A stretch of DNA of 64,000 bases from Nakamurella endophytica (GTDB taxonomy: Bacteria > Actinomycetota > Actinomycetes > Mycobacteriales > Nakamurellaceae), in NCBI RefSeq assembly GCF_014646215.1, contig NZ_BMNA01000002.1:1-64000 (forward strand). The letters run 5' to 3'. The translations under genes were made by a program, and so were the position numbers. The notes under the pieces were generated by a model that did not search any database, had not been told where the DNA came from, and saw nothing but the letters and a program-made list of their open reading frames with translations. Of the stretch, positions 47,401-55,954 are shown piece by piece (positions within the stretch are counted from its first letter, which is position 1; each line of letters opens with the position of its first letter).

Positions 47401-48239
47401 CTCGCGGGGCTCGAACCGCTCCCGGAGCCGGGTGCGCCAGCCGGCCCGGGCGCCGCGGCGGTCCGGAGCACCAGGTGGTCGGCGTGGGCGAGAATGTCCT
47501 GTTCCAGCCGGCGCAGCTCGGGGCCCGGGTCGACGCCCAGGTCCTCGGAGAGCCGGGCGCGGGCCTCGCGGAGGGCGCCCAGGGCGTCGCCCTGCCGGCC
47601 CGACCGGTACAGGCCCAGCGCCAGCAGCCGCCAGGCCTCCTCGCGCAACGGGTGCGCGGTGACGTGCGCCCGGAGGGCGGTCACCGCGTCCGGTGTCCGC
47701 CCCGCGGCCAGCTCGGCGGTGGCCCGGCGCTCCACGAGCGCCAGCCGCAGGTCCTCGAGGCGGATGCGTTCCGTCGCCGCCCACGCCTCGTCGGCGAAGT
47801 CGGCGTACGCCGGCCCCCGCCAGAGCGCCTCCGCCGCCGCGTACCGATCCGCCGCGGCGGCCGGGTCGGCCGGCAGCAGCCTGTCGCCGTCGGCGGTCAG
47901 GGCCGCCATGTCGGCGGCGTCGACGGCGCCGCCGGCACGCAGCGCATAGCCCGGCGGTTCGGTGACCAGCACGATGGCCGGCGACCGGGGTGCACGGTCC
48001 GGTTCGAGGACCCGGCGGAGCAGCGAGATGTGCGCCTGCAGCAGCGCGATGGCCCGGGGCTGCAGGTCCGAGCGCCACAGGTCGGCGACCAGCACCTCGG
48101 CGGACACCGCGCGGCCTTCGGCGATCAGCAGCCGGGCCACGACCGACCGCTGGCGGGGGCCGCCCAGGTCCAGCGGTTGCCCGTCGCGGAGGGCCCGGAC
48201 GGCGCCGAGGACGCCGAAGTCCAGGGCGGCGGCCGGCAT
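44496..48239 (-). CDS. BTAD/SARP-like transcriptional regulator with AAA ATPase and TPR domains
   Basis: Very large regulator of 1247 residues, related to AfsR/EmbR-type proteins. N-terminal winged helix (about 1-95: FGVLGAVRALRDGQPLDLGG, LLIAEGRAVS, LQAHISLLRRVLEP), BTAD domain (about 100-245, DPAAAADRYAAAEALWRG and LREEAWRLLALGLYRSGRQG), a Pro/Ser/Gly/Thr-rich linker (about 250-400), then an ATPase with Walker A VVAGEAGGGKTALLDHL at about 424 and a TPR-like C-terminal half with no LuxR-type helix. It should activate secondary or stress functions in an ATP-responsive way. ATG 48239 is supported by TACCCT plus 7 nt. The likely targets are unknown, and the hemerythrin gene is the nearest candidate. 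The 183-nt gap upstream holds no gene. Confidence 0.85.
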   Translation of the reverse strand: MPAAALDFGVLGAVRALRDGQPLDLGGPRQRSVVARLLIAEGRAVSAEVLVADLWRSDLQPRAIALLQAHISLLRRVLEPDRAPRSPAIVLVTEPPGYALRAGGAVDAADMAALTADGDRLLPADPAAAADRYAAAEALWRGPAYADFADEAWAATERIRLEDLRLALVERRATAELAAGRTPDAVTALRAHVTAHPLREEAWRLLALGLYRSGRQGDALGALREARARLSEDLGVDPGPELRRLEQDILAHADHLVLRTAAAPGPAGAPGSGSGSSPASAAGPASSPSPASSSRPTGSTPDGPSDAALSSLVDTARPARGGGAPHRPTPGAEPTAPATDPGDPAAAAYPAVGATAVGEATPAMVRGIAPATGDGTAPAAGQAFGRSDGLVPQVPVTPLIGRAAEVAELSSAADRARRVGLQVAVVAGEAGGGKTALLDHLAGRLRSDGWRVCAVRCPETDGAPSGWPWIDALRRLAADLPDRLGPDAATLAPWLTDVAGDGDAVGSRFRVHRAVADWLGTVAGDRPLLVTVDDLHRADDETAAMTVDLVETLSSARVLVVAGHRPEPSPGLTRTLAALARRSPARLELAGLRPDAVDALVDEWALVGIDATTRAVIADRSGGNPFYVRELVRLIASGQDVAAVPGGVRDVVRQRLAVLPAETVTLLRVAAVGGREIDTDVLLTAAAAGGTAPDLDDGAVDALELALVSGLLVEPAPGRVGFGHALVRDTLYDDLSSVRRARWHGRIASALEVLRPDDVTALAHHHESAGPSHAAATARYAAAAADLAEHRWAYTDAADWWARAESARRTAGPDDVAGVLRLRARQIRAAQLAGDVARSRSLREDILPVAAATGDHELTAEIILAADVPTIWSPRSVHPQDHYLLGLTRATADRLAGRPDLRARLLAVVATELEGDPDDAGYRAGLEALEVARAHGDPTVLAHALYGRYLHTYRDLVDGIEERRAVGAELLDLARRHGLGQFEAAAQLILLQACCARADWAAADVHAADAVTLAERYGLPLLAGIGLWYRGLRLALAGRWAEAEAAYDTASAAVSTTGFYRQSAELTWWVSVFCLRLSAGRYAELLDMTRSVLDATSPDLSAETVELLAVALLVDGRPEEARELLDRSGPPSPVRDDYFGPVRWALRAMVGLGLDDRARVDASYAALLPHRDTVCGAWTASVAVGPTATLLARLAAHRGDAAAAAEHQQVAVRVAGSTGNADWLRAARAALDGPLFEAPRDVPVGGH

Positions 48240-48246
48240 GCGCCCA

Positions 48247-48252
48247 AGGGTA
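48247..48252 (-). promoter_or_regulatory. Predicted -10 element of the BTAD regulator gene (leaderless)
   Basis: TACCCT on the minus strand followed by 7 nt and ATG 48239. There is no ribosome-binding site. Confidence 0.5.
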
Positions 48253-48435
48253 GAGGACCGGCCCGCCCGGCCTGGTCCGTCCGGGCGGCGGCCGCAACGA
48301 CGCCGTCCGGTGTGCGGGCGAGGCATCGACGACCGGCCAACCGCAGGCCTATGACCGTCGTACCACCCGGTCGGCCCGTCGCCCGGCTCGCGCCGCACCG
48401 CGCAGCGTCCGCGGGCGCCGAGCGCGGGGACCGCC

Positions 48436-49734
48436 TCAGGAACAGCCTGCGAGTCCCCGGTCGTAGCCGTCGGCGAAGGCGGCGAGGTCCGCGAAGCGGG
48501 CGCCCGGCCGGCTGCGCACCAGGTCCAGCGCCTCGTCGACGTCGCCTGCCCAGCTGCCGAGCTGCCCAGGCCGGGCGTGGCCGTAGACCGTCTCTGTCCA
48601 GGCGCCGGCGAAGCAGGAGGGCAGGGTGTCGGACGCCCGCGCCCCGTCCCGTCCGGGCAGCGTGCGGCCCACCGCGAGCGCCAGCGCCGCAGCCTCCGCG
48701 AACTGCCCCAGGGGTGCCGCCGCCGCCAGGTCGGCGGGATCCGGGGTGACGGACGTCCCGGCCGCGGAGCCGCCGGTCGTCCCGGTCGGTGCCGCACCCG
48801 ACGGCCTGGGGCCGGTGGTGGACCCGGAGCCGGACGCCGCGGACCACCGGGCGGCGAGTGCCTGGATGCCGGGGCGGCCGGCGGCCAGCGCGGCGCCGGC
48901 GTCGGGGAACCGGGCGGCCCCGTCGGCGACGGTGCCGGCCGTGCCGAGCGCGGGGTGCAGCGCGGCGCGGTTCAGCGCTCGGCAGGCCGCTGCGCCGCGG
49001 CGCAGCCCGACCAGAGCCGACCGCAGCCGGTCGATCGCCAGGCCGTGTGCGGTCGGCGCGTCGGGCCGGACGGTGGGCGCGTCCCGGAAGTCGAGCAGCG
49101 GCGCCACTGCCACCAGCAGCGACTCCGGCGGCAGGTGCACGTGCGCCGACCGGCCGGCGACCACCCAGGCCAGGAAGGCGCCGGCGTAGCAGTCGCCCTG
49201 CGCCTCGACGAGCAACCCGGGGTAGCGGGCCGGTTGGGCAGACCGCTGCGCGGCGGTGGGACCCAGCCGCGCCTGCACGGCGTGGCCGTACTCATGTCCG
49301 AACGACGCGGCGAGCGCGGCGACCCCGTACCGGCCCAGCAGGACCGGCACCAGGCCCGCCGAGTCGTAGACGATGGCGTCCGCGGACGGGCAGTAGTAGG
49401 CGTTGCCGGCGATGTCGCCCGGGGCGCCGATGCACGGCGCGCCGCCCGGCCCGAGCTGCGCGGCAGAGGAGTCGACGGCCACCGCCCCACCGGCCAGCGG
49501 CGTCATCCGCCGGGTGAGCGCGGCGGGCGCGCCGGTCCGCCAGAACTCGACCAGGTCCGCCAGCACGCCGGCGACCGCGCCGTCGGTGGCCGGTCCCGGT
49601 GCCGGTGCGGTGGCGTCGCGGACCGCACCACCGCCCGCCACCGGGTCGATCCGGGCCGCCGCGACCGGCGTGCCCGCCGCGGCCTCCGGACCCTGCGCCG
49701 CCGCGGTCGCGACCGTGACGAGCAGGACCAGCAC
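48436..49734 (-). CDS. Secreted neutral zinc metallopeptidase-like protein (start uncertain)
   Basis: Predicted exported metallopeptidase. The motif SFGHEYGHAVQARLG contains HExxH (HEYGH), followed 32 residues later by LVEAQGDCYAGAF, matching the ExQADCxAG motif of the YpfJ-type family. The GTG at 49734 starts at MLVLLVTVATAAAQG, which is only the hydrophobic core of a signal peptide. In the same frame the upstream codons encode a typical Arg-rich n-region ([20 protein letters not shown]) with no ATG, GTG or TTG before the stop at 49999-50001. A rare CTG start at 49851 would include it and would overlap the glgB stop. Four cysteines are visible. The gene follows glgB on the same strand at 106 nt. 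Confidence 0.75.
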   Translation of the reverse strand: MLVLLVTVATAAAQGPEAAAGTPVAAARIDPVAGGGAVRDATAPAPGPATDGAVAGVLADLVEFWRTGAPAALTRRMTPLAGGAVAVDSSAAQLGPGGAPCIGAPGDIAGNAYYCPSADAIVYDSAGLVPVLLGRYGVAALAASFGHEYGHAVQARLGPTAAQRSAQPARYPGLLVEAQGDCYAGAFLAWVVAGRSAHVHLPPESLLVAVAPLLDFRDAPTVRPDAPTAHGLAIDRLRSALVGLRRGAAACRALNRAALHPALGTAGTVADGAARFPDAGAALAAGRPGIQALAARWSAASGSGSTTGPRPSGAAPTGTTGGSAAGTSVTPDPADLAAAAPLGQFAEAAALALAVGRTLPGRDGARASDTLPSCFAGAWTETVYGHARPGQLGSWAGDVDEALDLVRSRPGARFADLAAFADGYDRGLAGCS

Positions 49735-49840
49735 CAGCGCGGCCGCCAGCGTCAGGACCGTGGACCGGTCCCGACGCCGCGCGGACCTGCGGCGCCCGGC
49801 GGGCCGGCCGGACCTGCCCGCTGCCCGGCCGGGCCCGCGG

Positions 49841-52456
49841 TCAGTGGTCAGCCGCGGACTCGGGGACGAGCCAGAGCGCCCCCAGCGGCGGCACGGTGAT
49901 CGACGCGGACGCCGGCTGGCCGTGCCACGACTGGTCCGACGCCACCACGGCGCCCATGTTGCCCACGCCCGACCCGCCGTACTGCGTCGAGTCGGTGTTC
50001 AGCACCTCGCGCCACACCCCGCTGAACGGCAGGCCGATCCGGTACCCGGAGCGAGGCACCGCCGAGAAGTTCACGACGCACGCCAGCGACGAGCCGTCCG
50101 ACCCCCAGCGCAGGTACGCGATCATGTTGTTCTCGCGGTCGTTGGCGTCGATCCAGTTGAAGCCGGCCGGCGTGAAGTCCTGCGAGTACAGCGCCGGGCT
50201 GGCCCGGTAGATCCGGTTGAGATCGCCGACCGCGGTGCGGATCCCGTTGTGCAGGGGCTGCTCCCGCAGCTCCCACGGCACGGACTGCGCGTCGTTCCAC
50301 TCCGCCGGGTTGCCCAGCTCCTGCCCCATGAACAGCAGCTGCTTGCCCGGGTGGCTCCACATGTACGCCAGGTACGCCCGGACGGTGGCGGCCTTGCGCC
50401 AGTCGTCGCCGGGCACCTTGCCCCACAGCGATCCCTTGCCGTAGACGACCTCGTCGTGCGAGATCGGCAGCACGAACTGCTCCGAGAACGCGTACACCAT
50501 CGAGAACGTCAGCTCGTTGTGGTGCCAGGAGCGGTGGATCGGGTCCCGCGAGATGTACTCGAGGGTGTCGTGCATCCAGCCCATGTTCCACTTCAGGTGG
50601 AAGCCGAGGCCGCCGAGGTGGGTGGGTCGGGTGACCCCGGGCCACGAGGTCGACTCCTCGGCGATCATGACGGCGCCGGGCACGCGCTTGCCGACCGTCG
50701 CGTTCGTCTCCTGCAGGAACGAGACGGCGTCGAGGTTCTCGCGGCCGCCGTACTGGTTCGGCAGCCACTCGCCCTCCTTGCGCGAGTAGTCCAGGTAGAG
50801 CATCGACGCGACCGCGTCCACGCGCAGCCCGTCCAGGTGGAACTCCTCGAGCCAGTACAGCGCGTTGGCGACGAGGAAGTTGCGGACCTCGCGCCGGCCG
50901 AAGTCGAAGACGAACGTCCCCCAGTCCGGCTGCTCGCCGCGCCGCGGGTCGGCGTGCTCGTACAGCGCGGTGCCGTCGAAGCGGCCCAGCGCCCACTCGT
51001 CCTTGGGGAAGTGCGCCGGCACCCAGTCCAGGATGACGCCGATGCCGGCCTGGTGCAGCCGGTCGACCAGGTACCGGAAGTCGTCCGGGTAGCCCAGCCG
51101 CGGGTCCGGGGCGTAGTACGACGTGACCTGGTAGCCCCACGAACCGCCGAACGGGTGGCCGGCCAGCGGCAGGAACTCGACGTGCGTGAACCCGGTGTCG
51201 GCGAGCTCCTCGATCAGCGCGTCGGCCATCTCCCGGTAGCGCATGCCCTTGTGCCACGAGCCGGCGTGCAGCTCGTAGATGGCCATGGGCTCGGCGAGCG
51301 GGTCCCGCTGCGTGCGGGCCGACATCCAGTCCTCGTCGCCCCACTGGTGCGTGTTCGCGGTGACCACGGACGCGGTGCTGGGGTAGTTCTCCGCGGCGAA
51401 GGCCAGCGGGTCGGCCTTCTCCCGCCAGACGTGGTCCTGGCCCAGGATCTGGAACTTGTAGTGGGTGCCGACGCCCACCCCGGGGACGAACAGCTCCCAG
51501 ACGCCCGACGAGCCGAGCGAGCGCATGGGCTGGCCCGCACCCGACCAGTGGTCGAAGTCGCCGCTGACCCGGACGCCGCGCGCGTTGGGCGCCCACACCG
51601 CGAACGACGTGCCGGTGACCGGGCCGCCGGGGGTGTCGTAGGTCCGCACGTGCGCGCCGAGCACCTGCCAGAGGAACTCGTGGCGTCCCTCGCCGATCAG
51701 GTGCAGATCGACCTCGCCGAGGGTGGGCAGCCACCGGTACGGGTCGTCGACGACATAGGTCGCCGAGTCGTCACCGGTGCCGTAGCTGACCCGGATGCGG
51801 TAGTCGCCGACCGCGCCGTCGACCTGGACCGCCCAGATGCCGCCGTACACACTGACCATCGGATGCTCGTGCCCGTCGGTCAGCAGCGTCACCTCGCGGG
51901 CGTGGTGCCGCAGGGTGCGCACCACCGTCGACCCGTCCGACTGCGGGTGCATGCCGAGAACCGCGTGCGGATCCGCGGTGTCGCCGCCGAGCACCTTCTC
52001 GTAGACGTCGTTGCCCGGTCCGGGCGGCGGCGACCAGCCGCGGGCCGGCTCCTCCTCCGGGATGTCCGGCCCCGACGCCGACACCGACGCCGACTCCGGC
52101 GTCCCGACCTCGACGGCTGGTGCGCTCGGCGGCTCGGCGCCACCCGGCGCCGGGACGGTGGCGATGTCGCCGGACGGCGTGCCGGGGGCCGGTGCGGCCG
52201 CGGCGGCCGGGTCGCTGCCGGCGGGGTCGGCGGCCGCGGGGGCGCCCTCCGGGTCGTCCGCGGCACGTCGGCCGCCGCCGGAGCGCTGCCGCTCGGTGGC
52301 GGGATCCGGGATGCCGGCGGTGGGTGCGGCGGCCTGCGCGGGGTCGGTGCCTCCCGCGACGCCGGCGACCGGCTCTGCCGCGCCCTTGTCCGGGGTCGGG
52401 GCGGCGCCGCGCGTGGCGCCGCTGCCCTTCCGGCGGCGGGACGGGGGGGTGGTCAC
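49841..52456 (-). CDS. glgB: 1,4-alpha-glucan branching enzyme GlgB
   Basis: GH13 branching enzyme that adds alpha-1,6 branches to the GlgE product. It has 871 residues against the usual 720-760. A low-complexity Pro/Ala-rich extension of about 165 residues comes first, then CBM48-like domains ([30 protein letters not shown]-type region) and the catalytic barrel. Nucleophile region [17 protein letters not shown], acid [11 protein letters not shown] and third carboxylate [14 protein letters not shown] are intact. Start GTG 52456 overlaps the stop of the maltokinase gene (GTGA) and has GGAGG 6 nt upstream. Fourth gene of glgE-treS-mak-glgB. Confidence 0.95.
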   Translation of the reverse strand: MTTPPSRRRKGSGATRGAAPTPDKGAAEPVAGVAGGTDPAQAAAPTAGIPDPATERQRSGGGRRAADDPEGAPAAADPAGSDPAAAAAPAPGTPSGDIATVPAPGGAEPPSAPAVEVGTPESASVSASGPDIPEEEPARGWSPPPGPGNDVYEKVLGGDTADPHAVLGMHPQSDGSTVVRTLRHHAREVTLLTDGHEHPMVSVYGGIWAVQVDGAVGDYRIRVSYGTGDDSATYVVDDPYRWLPTLGEVDLHLIGEGRHEFLWQVLGAHVRTYDTPGGPVTGTSFAVWAPNARGVRVSGDFDHWSGAGQPMRSLGSSGVWELFVPGVGVGTHYKFQILGQDHVWREKADPLAFAAENYPSTASVVTANTHQWGDEDWMSARTQRDPLAEPMAIYELHAGSWHKGMRYREMADALIEELADTGFTHVEFLPLAGHPFGGSWGYQVTSYYAPDPRLGYPDDFRYLVDRLHQAGIGVILDWVPAHFPKDEWALGRFDGTALYEHADPRRGEQPDWGTFVFDFGRREVRNFLVANALYWLEEFHLDGLRVDAVASMLYLDYSRKEGEWLPNQYGGRENLDAVSFLQETNATVGKRVPGAVMIAEESTSWPGVTRPTHLGGLGFHLKWNMGWMHDTLEYISRDPIHRSWHHNELTFSMVYAFSEQFVLPISHDEVVYGKGSLWGKVPGDDWRKAATVRAYLAYMWSHPGKQLLFMGQELGNPAEWNDAQSVPWELREQPLHNGIRTAVGDLNRIYRASPALYSQDFTPAGFNWIDANDRENNMIAYLRWGSDGSSLACVVNFSAVPRSGYRIGLPFSGVWREVLNTDSTQYGGSGVGNMGAVVASDQSWHGQPASASITVPPLGALWLVPESAADH

Positions 52457-54027
52457 GATGTACCTCCAGAGACGGGTCCGCTCTCGGTCAGTCGCTTGAC
52501 CGCCAACAGCGGGATGGGTTCCCAACCGGGTCGGTTGCCATGCTCGTAGGCGACCTCGTAGACCGCCTTGTCGAGTTCGAACGCACCGAGCAGCGGGCCG
52601 AAGCTGCGCGGGTCGACACCCGATGCGGCCGCGTAGCCCTCGCAGAAGGCGTTCCGGTTGCGATTCGCCCACTCGGTGGCCCGGTACAGGTGCTGCGCGT
52701 CGGACGGGCCGCCGGCGAGCGAGTGGTGCGCGGCGTAGTCGAAGGACCGCAGCATGCCGGCGACGTCCCGCAGCGGGCTGTGCCGGGACCTCCGGTGGTC
52801 CAGCGGCTTGGACGGCTCGCCCTCGAAGTCGATGATCGCCCAGCCGTTGAGCACCCGCAGCGTCTGGCCCAGGTGCAGGTCGCCGTGGATCCGCTGCACG
52901 GTCACCGGGCCGCCGACGCCGGCCGCCGCCCGGAAGGCCGCGCGGATCCGGTCCAGGGCCTGCGCGATGGACGGCACGTGCTCCGCCGTGTCCTCCGCCG
53001 TGGCGATCATCGTGTCGGTCAGCCCGGCCAGTTCCTCGGGGCCGAGCTCGGCGGTACCGAAGGCGGCGGCCAGGTCGGCGTGCACCTCGGCGACGGCGCG
53101 GCCCAGCCGCCGGGACTCCGAGGCCCAGTCGCCGCCCACCTCGTCGGCGCGCAGGTCGCCCTCGGCCATCAGGTCGCGCACGCTCGCGGTGGCCATCGCC
53201 CAGCCCTCCGCGCTGCCGGCGAAGAACGACGTCAGCAGACCGAGCGTCGTCTCGACACCCTCGACCGGCCCGGTGATCTCGCCCAGCGGCGCCGCGACGT
53301 GCGTGCTGCCGGCGGCGTGCAGCGCCCGGTGCACCTCGGCGTCCGGGTTCGGCCCGGGCTCCAGGCGGCGGAAGATCTTCAGGATCGAACTCTGGCCGTA
53401 GATGACCGACGTGTTGGACTGCTCGGCCCCGATCACCAGACCGGGCGCGGTGGCGTCGATCTCGGCGTCCGGCTCGCGGCGGAACCGGAGGTCGCCGACG
53501 GTGCGGTCGGTGGCCAGCGCGTCCAGCAGCAGCGCGGAGACCTCGCCGTCCTGCAGGCCGTCGTAGGCGGTCCAGTTGCCGGACGAACCGATCCGGGCGT
53601 GGTCCAGGATCGACGGCAGCCAGGGGTGCCAGCCGATCCACAGCTGGTACCGCTGCCGCTGCCCCCCGGCGTCGACGGCGACCACGACGTGGTCGATGAC
53701 CGCGTCGCCGCGCACCACGGCCACCGGCGTGCGCGAGAGGACCTCGACGGGCCCGAGGGTGCGTCCCTTGCCCGAGAACCAGCGCTGCGCCGGCATCCAG
53801 CCCGTCAGCAGCTCGACCAGGACCTCGTCAGAGGCGCCGGCCCGGTCGTCACCGCCGCCGGTGCCCGGCGTGGCGGAGGCGCCTCCCGCGGCACCGCTGT
53901 CGGCGGCCGTGTCCCCGGCGCCGCGGGTGTCGTCGCTCTCGCCGCCGACACCCTCCGTCGGCGGCGGCACGGGTCGTCGCCCGTCGCCGGGCGGCCCGGC
54001 GGCGGGGGTGTTCTCCGGTGTGGTCAT
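52453..54027 (-). CDS. mak: Maltokinase (Mak/Pep2)
   Basis: ATP-dependent kinase that turns maltose into maltose-1-phosphate for GlgE. It has 524 residues. The kinase-like fold is shown by the catalytic loop [14 protein letters not shown] (HGD), [13 protein letters not shown] (DFE), an N-terminal [13 protein letters not shown] and [20 protein letters not shown]. About 65 N-terminal residues are Pro/Gly/Asp-rich. ATG 54027 lies 4 nt after the treS stop, and the stop overlaps glgB, so translation is tightly coupled. In some actinobacteria treS and mak are fused. Here they are separate. Confidence 0.93.
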   Translation of the reverse strand: MTTPENTPAAGPPGDGRRPVPPPTEGVGGESDDTRGAGDTAADSGAAGGASATPGTGGGDDRAGASDEVLVELLTGWMPAQRWFSGKGRTLGPVEVLSRTPVAVVRGDAVIDHVVVAVDAGGQRQRYQLWIGWHPWLPSILDHARIGSSGNWTAYDGLQDGEVSALLLDALATDRTVGDLRFRREPDAEIDATAPGLVIGAEQSNTSVIYGQSSILKIFRRLEPGPNPDAEVHRALHAAGSTHVAAPLGEITGPVEGVETTLGLLTSFFAGSAEGWAMATASVRDLMAEGDLRADEVGGDWASESRRLGRAVAEVHADLAAAFGTAELGPEELAGLTDTMIATAEDTAEHVPSIAQALDRIRAAFRAAAGVGGPVTVQRIHGDLHLGQTLRVLNGWAIIDFEGEPSKPLDHRRSRHSPLRDVAGMLRSFDYAAHHSLAGGPSDAQHLYRATEWANRNRNAFCEGYAAASGVDPRSFGPLLGAFELDKAVYEVAYEHGNRPGWEPIPLLAVKRLTESGPVSGGTS

Positions 54028-54031
54028 CGGG

Positions 54032-55843
54032 CTACGCCCCTTCCGGACCCCGCGGCGCGGCCGGGGTCACGTCGAACCAGTAGAAGCCGTGCCCTGGCAG
54101 GGTCAGCAGGTACGGCAGCTCGCCGATCCGCGGGAACGGGGTGCCACCGGTCAGCTCGATCGGCACGCACTCCTGGTACTCCCGCAGGTCCAGCTCGACG
54201 GGCTGGGGGAATCGGGACAGGTTGTTCACGCACAGCGCGGTCTGGGTCCGGCCGTCCGGTCCGGTGTGGCGCCGCAGGTAGGACAGCACCGTCGGGTTCG
54301 ACCCGCCCAGGTCGATGAACTCGCCGAGCGCGAAAGCCGGGTGCTGCTTGCGGATCTCGATCATCCGGCGGGTCCAGTGCAGCAGCGATGCCGAGGTGTT
54401 CAACTGGGCCTCGACGTTCACCGTCTGGTAGCCGTAGACCGGGTCCATGATCGCCGGCAGGTAGAGCCGCGCCGGATCGCTCCGGGAGAAGCCGGCGTTC
54501 CGGTCGGGCGACCACTGCATCGGGGTGCGGACGCCGTCCCGGTCGCCGAGCCAGATGTTGTCACCCATGCCGATCTCGTCGCCGTAGTACAGGCACGGCG
54601 ACCCGGGCAGCGACAGCAGCATGGCGGTGAACAGCTCGAGCAGGTTGCGGTCGTTGTCCAGCAGCGGTGCCAGCCGCCGGCGGATGCCGATGTTGGCCTT
54701 CATCCGCGGGTCCCGCGCGTACTCCGCCCACATGTAGTCGCGGTCCTCGTCGCTGACCATCTCGAGGGTGAGCTCGTCATGGTTGCGCAGGAAGATGCCC
54801 CACTGCCCCGATTCGGGGATCGGCGGTGTCTGGGCGAGGATCTCGGAGATCGGGAACCGGGACTCCCGCCGGGCGCCCATGAAGATGCGCGGCATCAACG
54901 GGAAGTGGAAGCACATGTGGCACTCGTCGCCGCCCTTGGCGGGATCGCCGTAGTAGTCGACGACGTCGGCCGGCCACTGGTTGGCCTCCGCCAGCAGGAT
55001 GCGCCCCGGGTACTCCTCCTCGACGACCGCCCGGCACCGACGCAGGAACTCGTGGGTCTCCGGCAGGTTCTCGCCGTTGGTGCCTTCCCGCACGTAGAGG
55101 TAGGGCACGGCGTCCAGGCGGAACCCGTCGATGCCCAGGTCCAGCCAGAACCGCATGGCGTCGAGCATGGCGTCGCCCACGGCCGGGCAGTCGAAGTTCA
55201 GGTCCGGCTGGTGGGAGAAGAAGCGGTGCCAGTAGTACTGCTTGCGCACCGGGTCGAACGTCCAGTTGCTGGGCTCGGTGTCGACGAAGATGATGCGGGC
55301 GTCGGGGAACCCGGAGTCGTCGTCCGCCCAGGTGTAGAAGTCGCCGTACGGTCCGTCCGGGTTGGAGCGCGACTCCTGGAACCAGTAGTGCGTGTCGCTG
55401 GTGTGGTTCATGACGAAGTCGGTGATCACCCGGATCCCCCGGGCGTGCGCCGCGTCCACCAGGTCGGCGAAGTCCTGCACCGTCCCGAACTCGGGCAGCA
55501 CCTTGCGGTAGTCGCGGATGTCGTACCCGCCGTCGCGCAGCGGCGAGTCGTAGAACGGCGGCAGCCAGAGGCAGTCCACGCCCAGCCACTGCAGGTAGTC
55601 GAGCCGGTCGATCAGGCCGCGCAGATCGCCGGTGCCGTCGCCGTTGGAGTCGGCGAACGCGCGGACCAGCACCTCGTAGAAGACCGCGCGCTTGTACCAG
55701 TCGCCGTCGGTCGGCAGCGTCCGCGCCGGGCGGAACTGCTCCGCGGACGGCTCTTCCGCGGTGCCGGACGCGGCCGGTGCGTAGTGCGGGGTGGGCAGCC
55801 GGCTGTCGGCCGTCGACCGGGGCCGTCCCAGCGTGTCGGTCAT
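54032..55843 (-). CDS. treS: Trehalose synthase TreS
   Basis: GH13 enzyme that interconverts trehalose and maltose. It has 603 residues. Domain marks: YLQWLGVDCLWLPPFYDSPL, TDFVMNHTSDTHYWF, nucleophile GFRLDAVPYLYVREGT, acid ILLAEANQWPADVVDYYG and RNHDELTLEMVSDEDRDYM. The YREGTNGENLP and NIWLGDRDGVRTPMQW signatures are those of TreS. The first 40 residues are variable. ATG 55843 has GAGGAA just upstream. glgE ends 111 nt before it on the same strand. It probably supplies maltose to Mak. Confidence 0.95.
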   Translation of the reverse strand: MTDTLGRPRSTADSRLPTPHYAPAASGTAEEPSAEQFRPARTLPTDGDWYKRAVFYEVLVRAFADSNGDGTGDLRGLIDRLDYLQWLGVDCLWLPPFYDSPLRDGGYDIRDYRKVLPEFGTVQDFADLVDAAHARGIRVITDFVMNHTSDTHYWFQESRSNPDGPYGDFYTWADDDSGFPDARIIFVDTEPSNWTFDPVRKQYYWHRFFSHQPDLNFDCPAVGDAMLDAMRFWLDLGIDGFRLDAVPYLYVREGTNGENLPETHEFLRRCRAVVEEEYPGRILLAEANQWPADVVDYYGDPAKGGDECHMCFHFPLMPRIFMGARRESRFPISEILAQTPPIPESGQWGIFLRNHDELTLEMVSDEDRDYMWAEYARDPRMKANIGIRRRLAPLLDNDRNLLELFTAMLLSLPGSPCLYYGDEIGMGDNIWLGDRDGVRTPMQWSPDRNAGFSRSDPARLYLPAIMDPVYGYQTVNVEAQLNTSASLLHWTRRMIEIRKQHPAFALGEFIDLGGSNPTVLSYLRRHTGPDGRTQTALCVNNLSRFPQPVELDLREYQECVPIELTGGTPFPRIGELPYLLTLPGHGFYWFDVTPAAPRGPEGA

Positions 55844-55954
55844 GTCGTTCCTCTAGGCGTGCGAGGTGGTCGGACGCCCGCCGGACCCGTCGCGACGGTG
55901 CGGCCGGGCGGCGTGGCGGTGGAGGGTCGTGCTGCGGTCGCGGATCGGTCCGGC

